Positions 35,842 to 44,887 of a stretch of DNA of 64,000 nucleotides are shown piece by piece. This stretch comes from Sulfitobacter brevis. Lineage in GTDB: Bacteria; Pseudomonadota; Alphaproteobacteria; Rhodobacterales; Rhodobacteraceae. Numbering within the stretch: the stretch's first letter is position 1; each line of letters opens with the position of its first letter. The position numbers were made by a program, and so were the translations under genes. The notes beneath the pieces are model-generated. The model made no database searches. It saw only the letters and a program-made list of their open reading frames with translations, and was not told the DNA's origin. The stretch is from the NCBI RefSeq assembly GCF_900112755.1, contig NZ_FOMW01000015.1, positions 1-64,000 of the forward strand. The letters are read 5' to 3'.

Positions 35842-36816
35842 ATGACTGCATTATTTTTGAGAGCAACGGCTGTCGCCGCTGCTGTTATTTCCGCAGGTTC
35901 TGCCTATGCGCAGGACAGGCTGACGATGGGGGCCACACATAGCGCCTCTTCTTTTTACGCCTATCAGGTCGGGATCACGAACTTTCTGAACACCGCCGTA
36001 GAAAACATCAACATTAACGTTCGCGAACTCGGCGGAGCCGAAGTCTCGACAGAAGCTCTGCTGCGCAACGAGGTCGATATGGGTATCGCGGTGACCTCTT
36101 CGGACTTTTCGGCAATCAAAGGGCAGGAACCTTTCACGAGCCCCGCTGAAAATTTGCGCACACTTTACTATTTTGCGCCGCTCCCGCTCAATTTTGTGAT
36201 CGCTGCGGATGCCAAAGTTGATAGTGTTGATGCGCTCGCCGATATGGCTTTTAATCCAGGCGGGCGTGGCACGTCGACTGAACGGCAGGTTGAGCAGGTG
36301 ATGGAGACCATCGGCGTGATGCCTGACTGGCTGCGGGCCGAAGGTGGCGATGCGCTGGATGCGTTTCAGAACGGCAAAATCGTCGGATTTGTTAAAGGTG
36401 GCAATCATCCAGACGGCTATATCCAGCAAGCCGCATCAGCGCGTGAATTAGTATTTCTGTCGCTAAACGAAGCGCAACGCAAAGCGGTTACAGACGCCTA
36501 TCCCTTTTTTAGTTCGGCCACCAATACTCCGGGCGAATTTTATGGCAAGACCGAGGGCGAGGTGACGACTATTCAAACCGCAATCGGTATCAACACCACG
36601 TCTAATCTTGATGAAGAAACCGCTTATCAGATCGCAAAAGCTGTGTTTTCCGACGCAGGCAAACAAGCTGCTTCGGAAGTCTACGCGCCTGCAAAGACGA
36701 TAGACGCGGCTCAATTGACTATCGATGCTGCGGTGGCACCGCTTCATAAAGGCGTGATCCGGTATCTGGAAGAAGCAGGATATACAGTGCCAGACGCGCT
36801 GATGGCGCAGGACTGA
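35842..36816 (+). CDS. TAXI-family TRAP transporter binding protein (system 2)
   Basis: A 324-residue periplasmic binding protein with a signal peptide (FLRATAVAAAVISAGSAYA) and TAXI features: LTMGATHSASSFYAYQVGITNFLNTAVENININVRELGGAEVSTEALLRNEVDMGIAVTSS. It starts 22 bases after meaB and precedes a fused TRAP permease by four bases, so it belongs to the mutase operon and presumably brings in the acid metabolised by it. Confidence 0.9.
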   Translation: MTALFLRATAVAAAVISAGSAYAQDRLTMGATHSASSFYAYQVGITNFLNTAVENININVRELGGAEVSTEALLRNEVDMGIAVTSSDFSAIKGQEPFTSPAENLRTLYYFAPLPLNFVIAADAKVDSVDALADMAFNPGGRGTSTERQVEQVMETIGVMPDWLRAEGGDALDAFQNGKIVGFVKGGNHPDGYIQQAASARELVFLSLNEAQRKAVTDAYPFFSSATNTPGEFYGKTEGEVTTIQTAIGINTTSNLDEETAYQIAKAVFSDAGKQAASEVYAPAKTIDAAQLTIDAAVAPLHKGVIRYLEEAGYTVPDALMAQD

Positions 36817-36820
36817 TCAC

Positions 36821-38767
36821 ATGGGCGATCTGGCACCGGCGGAATTGACGGCAACTGGGGAACACCCACCCCGGTCGTCCTCCATGCAATTTTTGCTGGT
36901 GCTGGCCGCCCTTTGGGTTTTGTTCCACTTGGTCGCCGCCGGATCGGGTGTGATCGGCAGCCATGTGTTGCGCAGCGTGCATTTGGGTGGGGCTATCATC
37001 CTAACGCTTTGCTACAAGCCGCTAGCGGGGTCTTGGCGCTGGATCGACGCTCTGCTGATTTTGGCGGTGATCGCGTCAACGCTTTACCTTGTGGTGCGTA
37101 GCGACGCGATCCTGCTATCCAACTGGTTTACCTTTCTCTGGCCTGAGCGAATTCTAGGGGCCATGCTTTTCGTCTCGCTGATCGAAGCTGTGCGTCGCGC
37201 CCTCGGTTGGGGGTTCGTCGCGTTAATCGCGGTTTTCGTAGGGTATGCGGTTCTTGGCCCATGGATTCCGGGCGTGTTCGGACACCGGGGTCTCTCAATT
37301 GACCGTCTGATCTTCAGTTTTTATCTCGGCAGCCAAGGCGTAACGGGTATGCTGATCGGAATTTCTGCCAGTATCGTTGCGCTTTTTCTGATCTTTGGTG
37401 AAATCCTGAATGCCAGCGGGGCAGGGAATACGTTCATCAACGTGGCCTTGCGCATTGGCGGCAGGCTGCGCGGCGGGGCGGGCATGGTGGCCGTGATCGG
37501 CAGCGCGTTTATGGGGATGATCAATGGTAGCGCCGTGGCGAATGTCGCCTCCACTGGAGTGCTGACAATTCCGTTGATGCGCCGTCTCGGATTTTCGCGC
37601 AACCTCGCTGGCGCGATTGAGGCTGTTGCCTCCACCGGCGGACAGTTCATGCCACCGATCATGGGGCCAGGTGCCTTTCTGATGGCAGAACTTTTGGGGA
37701 TTTCCTATCTGGATGTCGCGGTCGCGGCGCTAATCCCGTCGACGCTATTTTATATCGGTCTGTTGCTTGCAGTCTGGCTTCTTGCTGGCAAAAACGGCCT
37801 GCAACCAATTCCGGCTGATATGATCCCAAGTCGCAAGGTGACCTATGCCCCCGTGGCTCTGATGGCGCTGCTTTTGCCGATTGGCGTGCTGGTCGGCCTG
37901 GTGATCGCCCGCTTTACTGTTCAATACGCGGTGCTCGCCGCAATTATCATTGCCGCTGTGCTTCTGGTGGTGCAGGCGCTGATCAGACGTGCGAACCGCA
38001 CGGCGGAGACGGGAAAAGATGCACCCGTCGCGGCCCTTGCGCTGGCGTTTGACCTGTCAGCACGCAATATCGCTTACGTGGGCATGATCATCGCCGCTGC
38101 ACAGATTATCGTTGCCGTCATCAACCTCACCGGTCTTGGCGTGACGCTGTCGCAAATCATCGTAAGTCTGGGTCAAAGCAATCTGATGCTGTCGTTGGTG
38201 CTGACGATGGGGGTGGCTATATTGTTGGGGATGCCAACGCCCGCCGCTTATGCAGTTGCTGCTGCTGTTCTTGGACCACCGCTCGCCCGTTTGGGCCTAG
38301 AGATGCTGCCCGCGCATCTGTTCATCTACTACTTTGCCTGTCTTGCGGCGATCACCCCGCCTGTCGCTTCGGCGGTGTTTGCGGCCTGCGCAATCAGCCG
38401 TGGTTCGGTCATTCCGACCGCCGGCCACGCGATCCTTTTGTCGCTTAGCCTGTTTCTGATACCGTTCCTGTTTGTCAACGACCCTGTCTTGCTTCTGGAA
38501 GGCAGCCCGTTGCGGATCGCTCTCGCGGTGATCAGCGGGATGCTGGGGGTGGCAACACTTACACTGGCGACCATCGGCTATCTGATGGCGCCCATTCCAG
38601 CGGTGTTCAGGGTTGTACTGGGCATTGCGGCACTGGCACTCATCGTTCCGGGTTGGGTCAGTGATCTGGTCGGGTTGCTGGTTGCGACAGTCGTTTTTGG
38701 GTTGTTGCTATCAGGACAGGTTAGGTCGTCGACTGCAGCAGTCAGCCCTGCTAATCGGTCGCCTTAA
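36821..38767 (+). CDS. Fused TRAP transporter permease (system 2)
   Basis: A 648-residue permease with fused small and large TRAP parts. The large-subunit signature is GMINGSAVANVASTGVLTIPLMRRLGFSRNLAGAIEAVASTGGQFMPPIMGPGAFLMAELLG, with the repeated GMPTPAAYAVAAAVLGPPL motif in the second half. Its end overlaps the end of the converging CoA-transferase remnant by 17 bases. Last gene of the mutase operon. Confidence 0.92.
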   Translation: MGDLAPAELTATGEHPPRSSSMQFLLVLAALWVLFHLVAAGSGVIGSHVLRSVHLGGAIILTLCYKPLAGSWRWIDALLILAVIASTLYLVVRSDAILLSNWFTFLWPERILGAMLFVSLIEAVRRALGWGFVALIAVFVGYAVLGPWIPGVFGHRGLSIDRLIFSFYLGSQGVTGMLIGISASIVALFLIFGEILNASGAGNTFINVALRIGGRLRGGAGMVAVIGSAFMGMINGSAVANVASTGVLTIPLMRRLGFSRNLAGAIEAVASTGGQFMPPIMGPGAFLMAELLGISYLDVAVAALIPSTLFYIGLLLAVWLLAGKNGLQPIPADMIPSRKVTYAPVALMALLLPIGVLVGLVIARFTVQYAVLAAIIIAAVLLVVQALIRRANRTAETGKDAPVAALALAFDLSARNIAYVGMIIAAAQIIVAVINLTGLGVTLSQIIVSLGQSNLMLSLVLTMGVAILLGMPTPAAYAVAAAVLGPPLARLGLEMLPAHLFIYYFACLAAITPPVASAVFAACAISRGSVIPTAGHAILLSLSLFLIPFLFVNDPVLLLEGSPLRIALAVISGMLGVATLTLATIGYLMAPIPAVFRVVLGIAALALIVPGWVSDLVGLLVATVVFGLLLSGQVRSSTAAVSPANRSP

Positions 38768-39368
38768 GCACCCCGTCGGCCAGCATCGCATCCACCTCAG
38801 CTCGGCTGAAACCGAGGCCAAGTGATACTCCAACGCTATGTTCCTCCAATCGTTGTGCAAGCAGACGCAGACGGGTGGCGTCCGAGCGGGTGTTGACCGG
38901 AAAACCGATCATCCGCAGATCTCCCTCAGTGGGGTGAGCGTGGACCGTGTACATCTTGCGCGCTTGCAGGTGGGGATCGTCAAAAAGCTGATCGACGCTA
39001 TTCACTTCGCCAAACAGAATATCCTTTTCAAGCAAAAGCTCAGTCCACTGGGCATTTGTTTTTGTTAACGCGGCCTCTTCGATGATGGCGTAAAGCGTGT
39101 CGTAGTTGCGGCTGCGCCCTGCGGGGGTGGCGTATTCAGGATTTTCGCCCAGTTCACCCCGTCCGATAGCCTCGAAAAATCGCAGCCACTGGTCGCCTGT
39201 ATAGGGCAGGATGCACATCAGCCCGTCTTGAGTGCGGAAGGGTCGGCGGTTGGGATTGATTACACGGGCATAACCGGTTTTGCCGCGGGGCGGCTCAAAG
39301 GACTGCCCCGCCATATGTTCCGGCATCAAAAAGGCGACCATGGTTTCGAACATCGGCACCTCGATCCA
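38751..39368 (-). pseudogene. CaiB/BaiF CoA-transferase remnant (C-terminal half)
   Basis: About 205 codons match the C-terminal half of class III CoA-transferases: EVPMFETMVAFLMPEHMAGQSFEPP, GYARVINPNRRPFRTQDGLMCILPYTGDQWLRFFEAIG and VNSVDQLFDDPHLQARKM. The N-terminal half with the catalytic aspartate is missing: upstream of about 39368 the frame is lost and the sequence no longer resembles the family. It cannot be active as such. Confidence 0.85.
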
Positions 39369-39671
39369 TGATCAAGTCCAAACCGTATTTCGCCCTCGCC
39401 GCCACAAACTATCCGCCCCTGCCTATCGACAATCTCGCTCAGATGCTCACAGCATTTGAACGACATCACATGCGTGTTGAAGGCCGCTTGACCAGGGCTG
39501 TGTGGCTCCTTTTTGGCAAGATCCGATAAGTTGACGATGCCGTCCAAACCGATGATTGGCGCAGTTCCTTTTGGAAAGATTGCGGGCAGTGGCTCCGCGT
39601 TGCCACCAGCACCTTTGGGAGTAGGTGAAGATGCTGGCCCTATGAAATTTAGCCAGCAAACTGGCTTTGCC
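39369..39671. other. Remnant DNA between the CoA-transferase fragment and the phthalate operon
   Basis: A minus-strand open frame (about 39385-39560) reads FNTHVMSFKCCEHLSEIVDRQGRIVCGGEGEIRFG and looks more like decayed coding sequence than random DNA, but I cannot assign it. No other feature is seen. Confidence 0.3.
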
Positions 39672-39701
39672 TTGACATAAACTTAGGTATCTAAGTATTA
39701 A
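39672..39701 (+). promoter_or_regulatory. Promoter with MarR-type operator, phthalate operon
   Basis: TTGACA at 39672-39677 is followed by the perfect palindrome ACTTAG-GTAT-CTAAGT (39681-39696) and a GTATTA -10-like hexamer at about 39695-39700. The palindrome fills the promoter spacer, so a bound repressor would block polymerase. Related palindromes precede the TAXI gene (47380 and 47425) and the Rieske gene (50869). Confidence 0.7.
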
Positions 39702-39767
39702 GGAGCAACGAGGCGTTCTATCGAGACATCGCAGTTAGCTGCGGATGTTTCAAAATGAGGATTGGTA

Positions 39768-40706
39768 ATGGCTGACATTAGGATGAGGATCGTCATGCGC
39801 CGCGCGCTGACTGAGGATATCTGCGAATTTACGCTCGAGCCTGTGGTAAATGAGAACTTGCCCAGTTTCACACCCGGCGCACATTTGACGATCGAGACAC
39901 CGTCTGGAGCGATGCGGCGCTATTCGCTCGTGAATGATGGCACGTCGCCAGAACAATATGTCATTGCGATTAAGCGCGAAAGCAATTCGCGCGGCGGCTC
40001 TATCTCAATGCATGAGGACGCTATCGAGGGGGCCGAATTGCTCGTAAGTACGCCCGAAAATACCTTTGAGTTGACCGAAGCCAAAGAGTACCTGCTGATT
40101 GCTGGTGGAATCGGCGTGACTCCCATTTATGCAATGGGGCAGCATCTGGCACGAGAAAACATCCCGTACCGAGTTATCTATTGTACGCGCAGTGAAGAAG
40201 AAACGGCTTACCTCGCCGAAATTAAAGAACTCTTTGGCGATCGATTGACTTTGCATCATGACGGCGGCGATATCGAAAGCATCTATGATTTCTGGGATCA
40301 TTTCGAAGAACCCAAAGACATGAAAGTGTATTGCTGTGGGCCGGCACCGATGCTCGAGGAAATCGAGGCCATCTCTGGCCACTGGCCCGAAGGCCGCGTG
40401 ATCTTTGAAGACTTTAAGCCAGTGGAAGTGGTGCGCGAAGATGACACGGCGTTTAATGTGAAGCTTGAAAAATCGGGAAAGACAGTTCGTGTCCCGGAAG
40501 ATCGTTCGATCTTGGAAGCTTTGCGAGACGCAGGCATTGCAACCGTAAGTTCATGCGAGAGCGGGACATGTGGCACCTGCAAAACGCGACTATTGGCTGG
40601 GAGAGCCGAGCATAGGGACATGGTCCTGATGGATGACGAGAAAGACGACCATATCATGATCTGCGTTTCGCGGTCGAAAAGCGAGGAGCTTTGCCTTGAC
40701 CTCTGA
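39768..40706 (+). CDS. Phthalate dioxygenase reductase-type flavin/iron-sulfur reductase
   Basis: A 312-residue one-component reductase that passes electrons from NAD(P)H through FMN and a plant-type 2Fe-2S cluster to a Rieske oxygenase. The FMN-binding motif is RYSLVN (51-56), the nucleotide-binding parts are GGIGVTP (113-119) and YCCGP (188-192), and the C-terminal ferredoxin domain has C263, C268, C271 and C299. This FMN-then-ferredoxin order is that of phthalate 4,5-dioxygenase reductase and vanillate demethylase reductase. The ATG at 39768 has GAGG at a normal distance. It is the first gene of the operon. Its oxygenase partner is probably the protein at 50922-52202. Confidence 0.92.
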   Translation: MADIRMRIVMRRALTEDICEFTLEPVVNENLPSFTPGAHLTIETPSGAMRRYSLVNDGTSPEQYVIAIKRESNSRGGSISMHEDAIEGAELLVSTPENTFELTEAKEYLLIAGGIGVTPIYAMGQHLARENIPYRVIYCTRSEEETAYLAEIKELFGDRLTLHHDGGDIESIYDFWDHFEEPKDMKVYCCGPAPMLEEIEAISGHWPEGRVIFEDFKPVEVVREDDTAFNVKLEKSGKTVRVPEDRSILEALRDAGIATVSSCESGTCGTCKTRLLAGRAEHRDMVLMDDEKDDHIMICVSRSKSEELCLDL

Positions 40707-41886
40707 TGCGGTACGTATCGGGGTCGCGGGACTTGGCCGAGCGTTCATGCTCATGCTGCCCACATTTCGAAATGATCCTCGTATAAAACTGGTTGCTGCG
40801 GCGGCGCCGCGCGCCGCAAGCCGTGCTGCATTCGAAGCGGAATTCGGGGGCCGTACCTATGCAACTGTTGAAGAGCTTGCGAAAGATGCAGATGTAGACT
40901 TGATCTATATTGCGACCCCCCACCAAATGCATGCGGAACACGTCGATGCGGCTGCACGTGGGGGAAAGCACATCCTCGTGGACAAACCGCTGGCCGTGTC
41001 GATGGGTGATGCAGACCACATGGTTGCTGCCGCAGAAGCTGCTGGCGTGCACCTGATCGTCGGTCCGAGTCACAGTTTCGACCCCCCAGTGTCTCTTGCG
41101 CGCACCCTGATTGAAAGCGGCGAGTTTGGGGCCGTCCGGATGGTGCAGGCTTTAAACTATACCGATTTTCTCTATCGTCCTCGCCGCCCCGAAGAGCTTA
41201 GAACCGAAGAGGGTGGAGGGGTTCTGTTCAGTCAGGGCATTCATCAGATCGATATCGTGCGTTTATTGTGTGGCGGGCGGGCGCGCAGCGTTACAGCGCA
41301 GACCGGGGCTTGGGATCCGGACCGTCCGACCGAAGGTGCGTATTGCGCGCTTATGGATTTCCAATCAGGTGCATTTGCCAGCCTTACATACTCAGGCTAT
41401 GCGCACTTTGACAGCGATTGCTGGATGAATGACGTGGGAGAGTTGGGCGGCCCCAAGTCCCCAGAAGGCTACGGTCAAGCGCGCAAGGCTCTACGGGATC
41501 TGGATCCCGGGGCAGAGGCCCAGCTCAAGTCAACGCGCACATATGGGGCGGGACGAGAACCATTGGCGCCGAAGCATAATGAGCACTTCGGGCCTATCTT
41601 GGTCTCGTGCGATCGCGCGGACCTTCGATTGACGCCCGACGGTGTTGAAATCTTTGCAGATACAAAACGCAGCTTTCGCAAAGCGCCCTTAGATCCAGCG
41701 CCACGCAAACCGGTAATTGATGCCGTGGTAGCTGCTGTTTGCGAAAGTATTTCACCTGCCCAGACTGGCAGGTGGGGACGTGCAAGCCTCGAAGTTTGCC
41801 ACGCCATATTGCAATCTGCTGAACGGCGCAAAACGATTTTACTGACCCGCCAATGCGGAACTACTCCAAAGGAGATACACTCATGA
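40696..41886 (+). CDS. Gfo/Idh/MocA dehydrogenase, probable phthalate dihydrodiol dehydrogenase
   Basis: A 396-residue NAD(P)-dependent oxidoreductase. The Rossmann motif GVAGLGRAF starts at residue 9, and the EKP-like motif is visible as HILVDKPLAVSMGDAD, followed by the C-terminal sandwich domain. The start is TTG at 40696, overlapping the reductase gene by 11 bases; no later ATG keeps the nucleotide-binding motif. Phthalate dihydrodiol dehydrogenases (Pht4) belong to this family. The neighbouring reductase and decarboxylase make oxidation of the 4,5-dihydrodiol of phthalate the likely reaction. The family alone would not decide this. Confidence 0.82.
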   Translation: MTSDAVRIGVAGLGRAFMLMLPTFRNDPRIKLVAAAAPRAASRAAFEAEFGGRTYATVEELAKDADVDLIYIATPHQMHAEHVDAAARGGKHILVDKPLAVSMGDADHMVAAAEAAGVHLIVGPSHSFDPPVSLARTLIESGEFGAVRMVQALNYTDFLYRPRRPEELRTEEGGGVLFSQGIHQIDIVRLLCGGRARSVTAQTGAWDPDRPTEGAYCALMDFQSGAFASLTYSGYAHFDSDCWMNDVGELGGPKSPEGYGQARKALRDLDPGAEAQLKSTRTYGAGREPLAPKHNEHFGPILVSCDRADLRLTPDGVEIFADTKRSFRKAPLDPAPRKPVIDAVVAAVCESISPAQTGRWGRASLEVCHAILQSAERRKTILLTRQCGTTPKEIHS

Positions 41887-42875
41887 CCGATTTGACGCTT
41901 TCAATTGCAATGGGAAACTACGACAGAACGCGCGCAATCGTTGACGGGCGCGTAAAGATTGATGGCGTGGATCCGGTACCGATGTTGCTATCGCCGGAGG
42001 AGATGTTTTTTCGTGCCTTCAGGCATCAGGCGTTCGATGTGTCTGAGCTGTCATTGTCATCCTACTCAATCTCTGTGGCGCGCGGCGACGCACATTATGT
42101 CGCGGTGCCAGTGTTTCTGAGCCGCGCATTTCGACATACGTCGGTTTACATACGGACCGATCGCGGCATCGAGCGGCCAGAGGATTTGAAAGGCAAGAAG
42201 ATTGGTATTGCGGAGTATCAGCTTTCTGCAAATGTCTGGGTACGCGGGATACTCGACGAAGATTTTGGGATAAAGCCCTCTGACGTGACTTGGGTTCGGG
42301 GTGGGATGGACACACCCGGACGCCCTGAAAAAATCAATGTTAAATTACCCTCGGACGTTGAGGTCGTTGCTGCTCCCGAGGGTGCGACGCTTAATGGTAT
42401 GCTGGCGGACGGGGACATAGACGGGTTTATCGGACCTCGCTGGCCCCGCTGCTTTTCGGAAGGTCATCCACATGTCGGAAGGCTTTTCACGGACAGCGTT
42501 GATGCTGCCGAAGACTATTATCGCCGCACTCAGATTTTTCCTATCATGCATGTTCTGGGTATCCGGCGAAGCATAGCGGAGATGCATCCTTGGCTGCCAG
42601 GCGCGTTGATGAAAGGCTTCACACAGGCAAAGGTTCTGGCACAAGAAGCTCTACAGGATACCTCCGCAACAAAGGTTACTATGCCCTTTGTCGAGGACAA
42701 TCTTCATCGGGCGCAGGCGCTTATGGGGAGCGATCCGTGGACCTACGGTGTGGGACAGAACCGGCATGTCCTTGATCGCTTTCTTGACTATCACCATGCG
42801 CAGGGGCTGTCGCCGCGACGGGTCCAAGTTGATGAGCTGTTTCATCCTTCCACACTTGAAGCTTATAGCCTTTGA
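41883..42875 (+). CDS. 4,5-dihydroxyphthalate decarboxylase-like protein
   Basis: A 330-residue protein of the dihydroxyphthalate decarboxylase family (periplasmic-binding-protein fold, no signal peptide). Typical parts are LTLSIAMGNYDRTRAIVDGRVKIDGVD at the start, DVSELSLSSYSISVARGD, VAVPVFLSRAFRHTSVYIR and FPIMHVLGIRRSIAE. It would convert 4,5-dihydroxyphthalate to protocatechuate. The ATG at 41883 has AAGGAG at eight bases and overlaps the preceding stop (ATGA). Lower ring-cleavage genes for protocatechuate are not in the window. Confidence 0.88.
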   Translation: MTDLTLSIAMGNYDRTRAIVDGRVKIDGVDPVPMLLSPEEMFFRAFRHQAFDVSELSLSSYSISVARGDAHYVAVPVFLSRAFRHTSVYIRTDRGIERPEDLKGKKIGIAEYQLSANVWVRGILDEDFGIKPSDVTWVRGGMDTPGRPEKINVKLPSDVEVVAAPEGATLNGMLADGDIDGFIGPRWPRCFSEGHPHVGRLFTDSVDAAEDYYRRTQIFPIMHVLGIRRSIAEMHPWLPGALMKGFTQAKVLAQEALQDTSATKVTMPFVEDNLHRAQALMGSDPWTYGVGQNRHVLDRFLDYHHAQGLSPRRVQVDELFHPSTLEAYSL

Positions 42876-42884
42876 GGGGCGACT

Positions 42885-43331
42885 ATGATTGAATTTAATC
42901 CACGTGACGTGATCGAGATCGAGATTTTGGATCACAAAGCATATGTTCAGGTTACGCATCGGCACGCGAGCTATCCACCTGTCGTACGTGCACTGGATGG
43001 ACTCCACAAAGACCGCCCTGACGACCTTCAGGCGTTGGTCTCAGGTCCGACAAACTTTATCGCGATGATCCCGCTGAAAAGTGCACTGTCGCGTTCCGGT
43101 GCGCGCTTCGAGTTGATCGAAGGTGCCGATATCCCAGAAGTTCACCGATCTTTCCCAACCTTTCGCATGCCGATCCGCAACAAGAGCGGTGAGATTGTCT
43201 ATTGGTGGTTCTGGGACGGAAGTGGCTTGAGCTATGATGCCGATCTGGATGCTGATCAGGAAAAATTACCTTTGCGTGAGGTCATGACCGCTCAGCAGTT
43301 TTTGGAGCGTTTGGGCCAGATGCAGGACTGA
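42885..43331 (+). CDS. Unrecognised 148-residue protein of the phthalate operon
   Basis: I do not recognise this family. It is a soluble protein with no signal or membrane segment. It has a hydrophobic core around ALVSGPTNFIAMIPLKSAL, tryptophan-rich VYWWFWDGSGLSYD near residue 105 and an acidic stretch DADLDADQEKLP. The size and beta-rich pattern would suit a small cupin-, NTF2- or ACT-like auxiliary domain, but no motif proves it. It starts nine bases after the decarboxylase stop and is clearly part of the operon, so it probably aids an aromatic-acid step or binds an intermediate. Confidence 0.75.
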   Translation: MIEFNPRDVIEIEILDHKAYVQVTHRHASYPPVVRALDGLHKDRPDDLQALVSGPTNFIAMIPLKSALSRSGARFELIEGADIPEVHRSFPTFRMPIRNKSGEIVYWWFWDGSGLSYDADLDADQEKLPLREVMTAQQFLERLGQMQD

Positions 43332-43380
43332 AATCGGCCATGCGTGTAACATCCTACCGATATATTAAAAGGACGCGGCC

Positions 43381-44862
43381 ATGACGGGTATAACACGTCT
43401 CGATCTGGAAAATGTGCTGCCGAAGCACCGTGATATCTACCTTGGCGGTTTATGGCAGGCGCCTGTGTCGGGGCGCTACGTAGACACATTAAATCCAGGG
43501 ACGGGAGAGCCTTTGGCATCGGTTGCCGACGGGGGCCGCGAGGATGTTGACGCAGCAGTTAAGATGGCTCGGCTAGGATTCCTTGAATGGCGAGACGTAG
43601 TGCCACTGGAGCGGGCACGTATTCTCAAAGAGATTGCCACCATCCTGCGTCGCCATGGCGATGAGCTCGCGATGATCGACGCTGCAAACTGCGGCAACCC
43701 CTACACCGAGATGCGAGGCGACGCGGCAATTGCCGCAGCCCAAATGGATCTTTTCGCCGGGCTCGTAACCGAAATGAAGGGCGACACGATCCCAATGGGG
43801 CCGGATCGCCTGAACTTATCTGTCAGGGAGCCGCTGGGAGTGGTCGCGCGCATTCTGGCTTTTAATCATCCTTTTATGTTTTGCGGCGGTAAGATGGCTG
43901 CCCCGCTAGCCGCCGGAAACGCAGTGATAATCAAGCCTCCAGTGCAAGCGCCATTGTCGGCCCTTCGACTGGCTGAGCTGGTGGATGGGCTTTTACCCCA
44001 AGGCGTGTTTTCTGTTCTGCCTGGCGGGACCGAGGCCGGAGCGGCACTGGCAGAACATCCAGGCGTAGATAAGGTGACGCTAATTGGATCGGTCGAAGCT
44101 GGACGCGCCGTGATGCGTGCCGCTGCGAACACAGTCAAACCTGTCTTGCTTGAGCTGGGGGGCAAAAACGCTCTAATTGCCTATCCAGATAGCAAGCCAA
44201 AGCGGATCGCTGAGGCAATGGTCACCGGCATGAATTTCGGTTGGTGTGGTCAATCCTGTGGGTCCACTAGCCGCGCCTTTCTGCATGACGACATCCATGA
44301 TGCTGTGATCGAACATCTTGACGAGGCGGTAGCGCGGTACCGTCCCGGATTGCCGACTGATCCCGATACAACCATGGGAGCCTTGGTGTCCAAAACGCAT
44401 TTCGATCGCGTAATGTCCTTCATTCAAAGCGCCAAGTCGGAGGGGGCTCAGGTTGTGACCGGCGGCCAGGCATTCACCGAGGGTGCTATGGCCAAAGGGT
44501 ATTTTATCGCACCGACAATTTTTTCAGGTGTGACGCCGGACATGCGCATTGCCCGCGAAGAGATTTTTGGGCCGGTTCTAGCGATTCAGCGCTGGTCCGA
44601 TGAGACCGACATGCTTGCCCAGGTAAACGGGCTGAATGTGGGGCTGACTTGCGCAATCTGGACACGTGATCTGGCCATAGCTCACCGAGCGGCGAAACGC
44701 GTCGAAGCAGGGTTTGTTTGGATTAACGAGGTCGGGCGCCATTTCCTCGGCGCTCCCTTCGGCGGTGTCAAGCAATCTGGCATCGGTCGCGAGGAGGGGA
44801 TTGGTGAGCTAATTTCCTTTACGCATGAGAAGAATATTCACGTCAACCTGTCCGGCCAGTGA
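43381..44862 (+). CDS. Aldehyde dehydrogenase, aromatic aldehyde type
   Basis: A 493-residue NAD(P)-dependent aldehyde dehydrogenase. Catalytic residues are Asn162 in AFNHPF, Glu258 in LELGGKN and Cys293 in GQSCGSTSR; the nucleotide site includes GNAVIIKPP and IGSVEAGRAVM. AAAGGA lies before the ATG at 43381. In this operon, directly before a ThDP-dependent decarboxylase, it probably oxidises the aldehyde which that enzyme releases, such as 2-carboxybenzaldehyde to phthalate. That substrate is inferred from the pathway. Confidence 0.9.
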   Translation: MTGITRLDLENVLPKHRDIYLGGLWQAPVSGRYVDTLNPGTGEPLASVADGGREDVDAAVKMARLGFLEWRDVVPLERARILKEIATILRRHGDELAMIDAANCGNPYTEMRGDAAIAAAQMDLFAGLVTEMKGDTIPMGPDRLNLSVREPLGVVARILAFNHPFMFCGGKMAAPLAAGNAVIIKPPVQAPLSALRLAELVDGLLPQGVFSVLPGGTEAGAALAEHPGVDKVTLIGSVEAGRAVMRAAANTVKPVLLELGGKNALIAYPDSKPKRIAEAMVTGMNFGWCGQSCGSTSRAFLHDDIHDAVIEHLDEAVARYRPGLPTDPDTTMGALVSKTHFDRVMSFIQSAKSEGAQVVTGGQAFTEGAMAKGYFIAPTIFSGVTPDMRIAREEIFGPVLAIQRWSDETDMLAQVNGLNVGLTCAIWTRDLAIAHRAAKRVEAGFVWINEVGRHFLGAPFGGVKQSGIGREEGIGELISFTHEKNIHVNLSGQ

Positions 44863-44887
44863 CGATATAATTGAAGTGAGAAACAGT

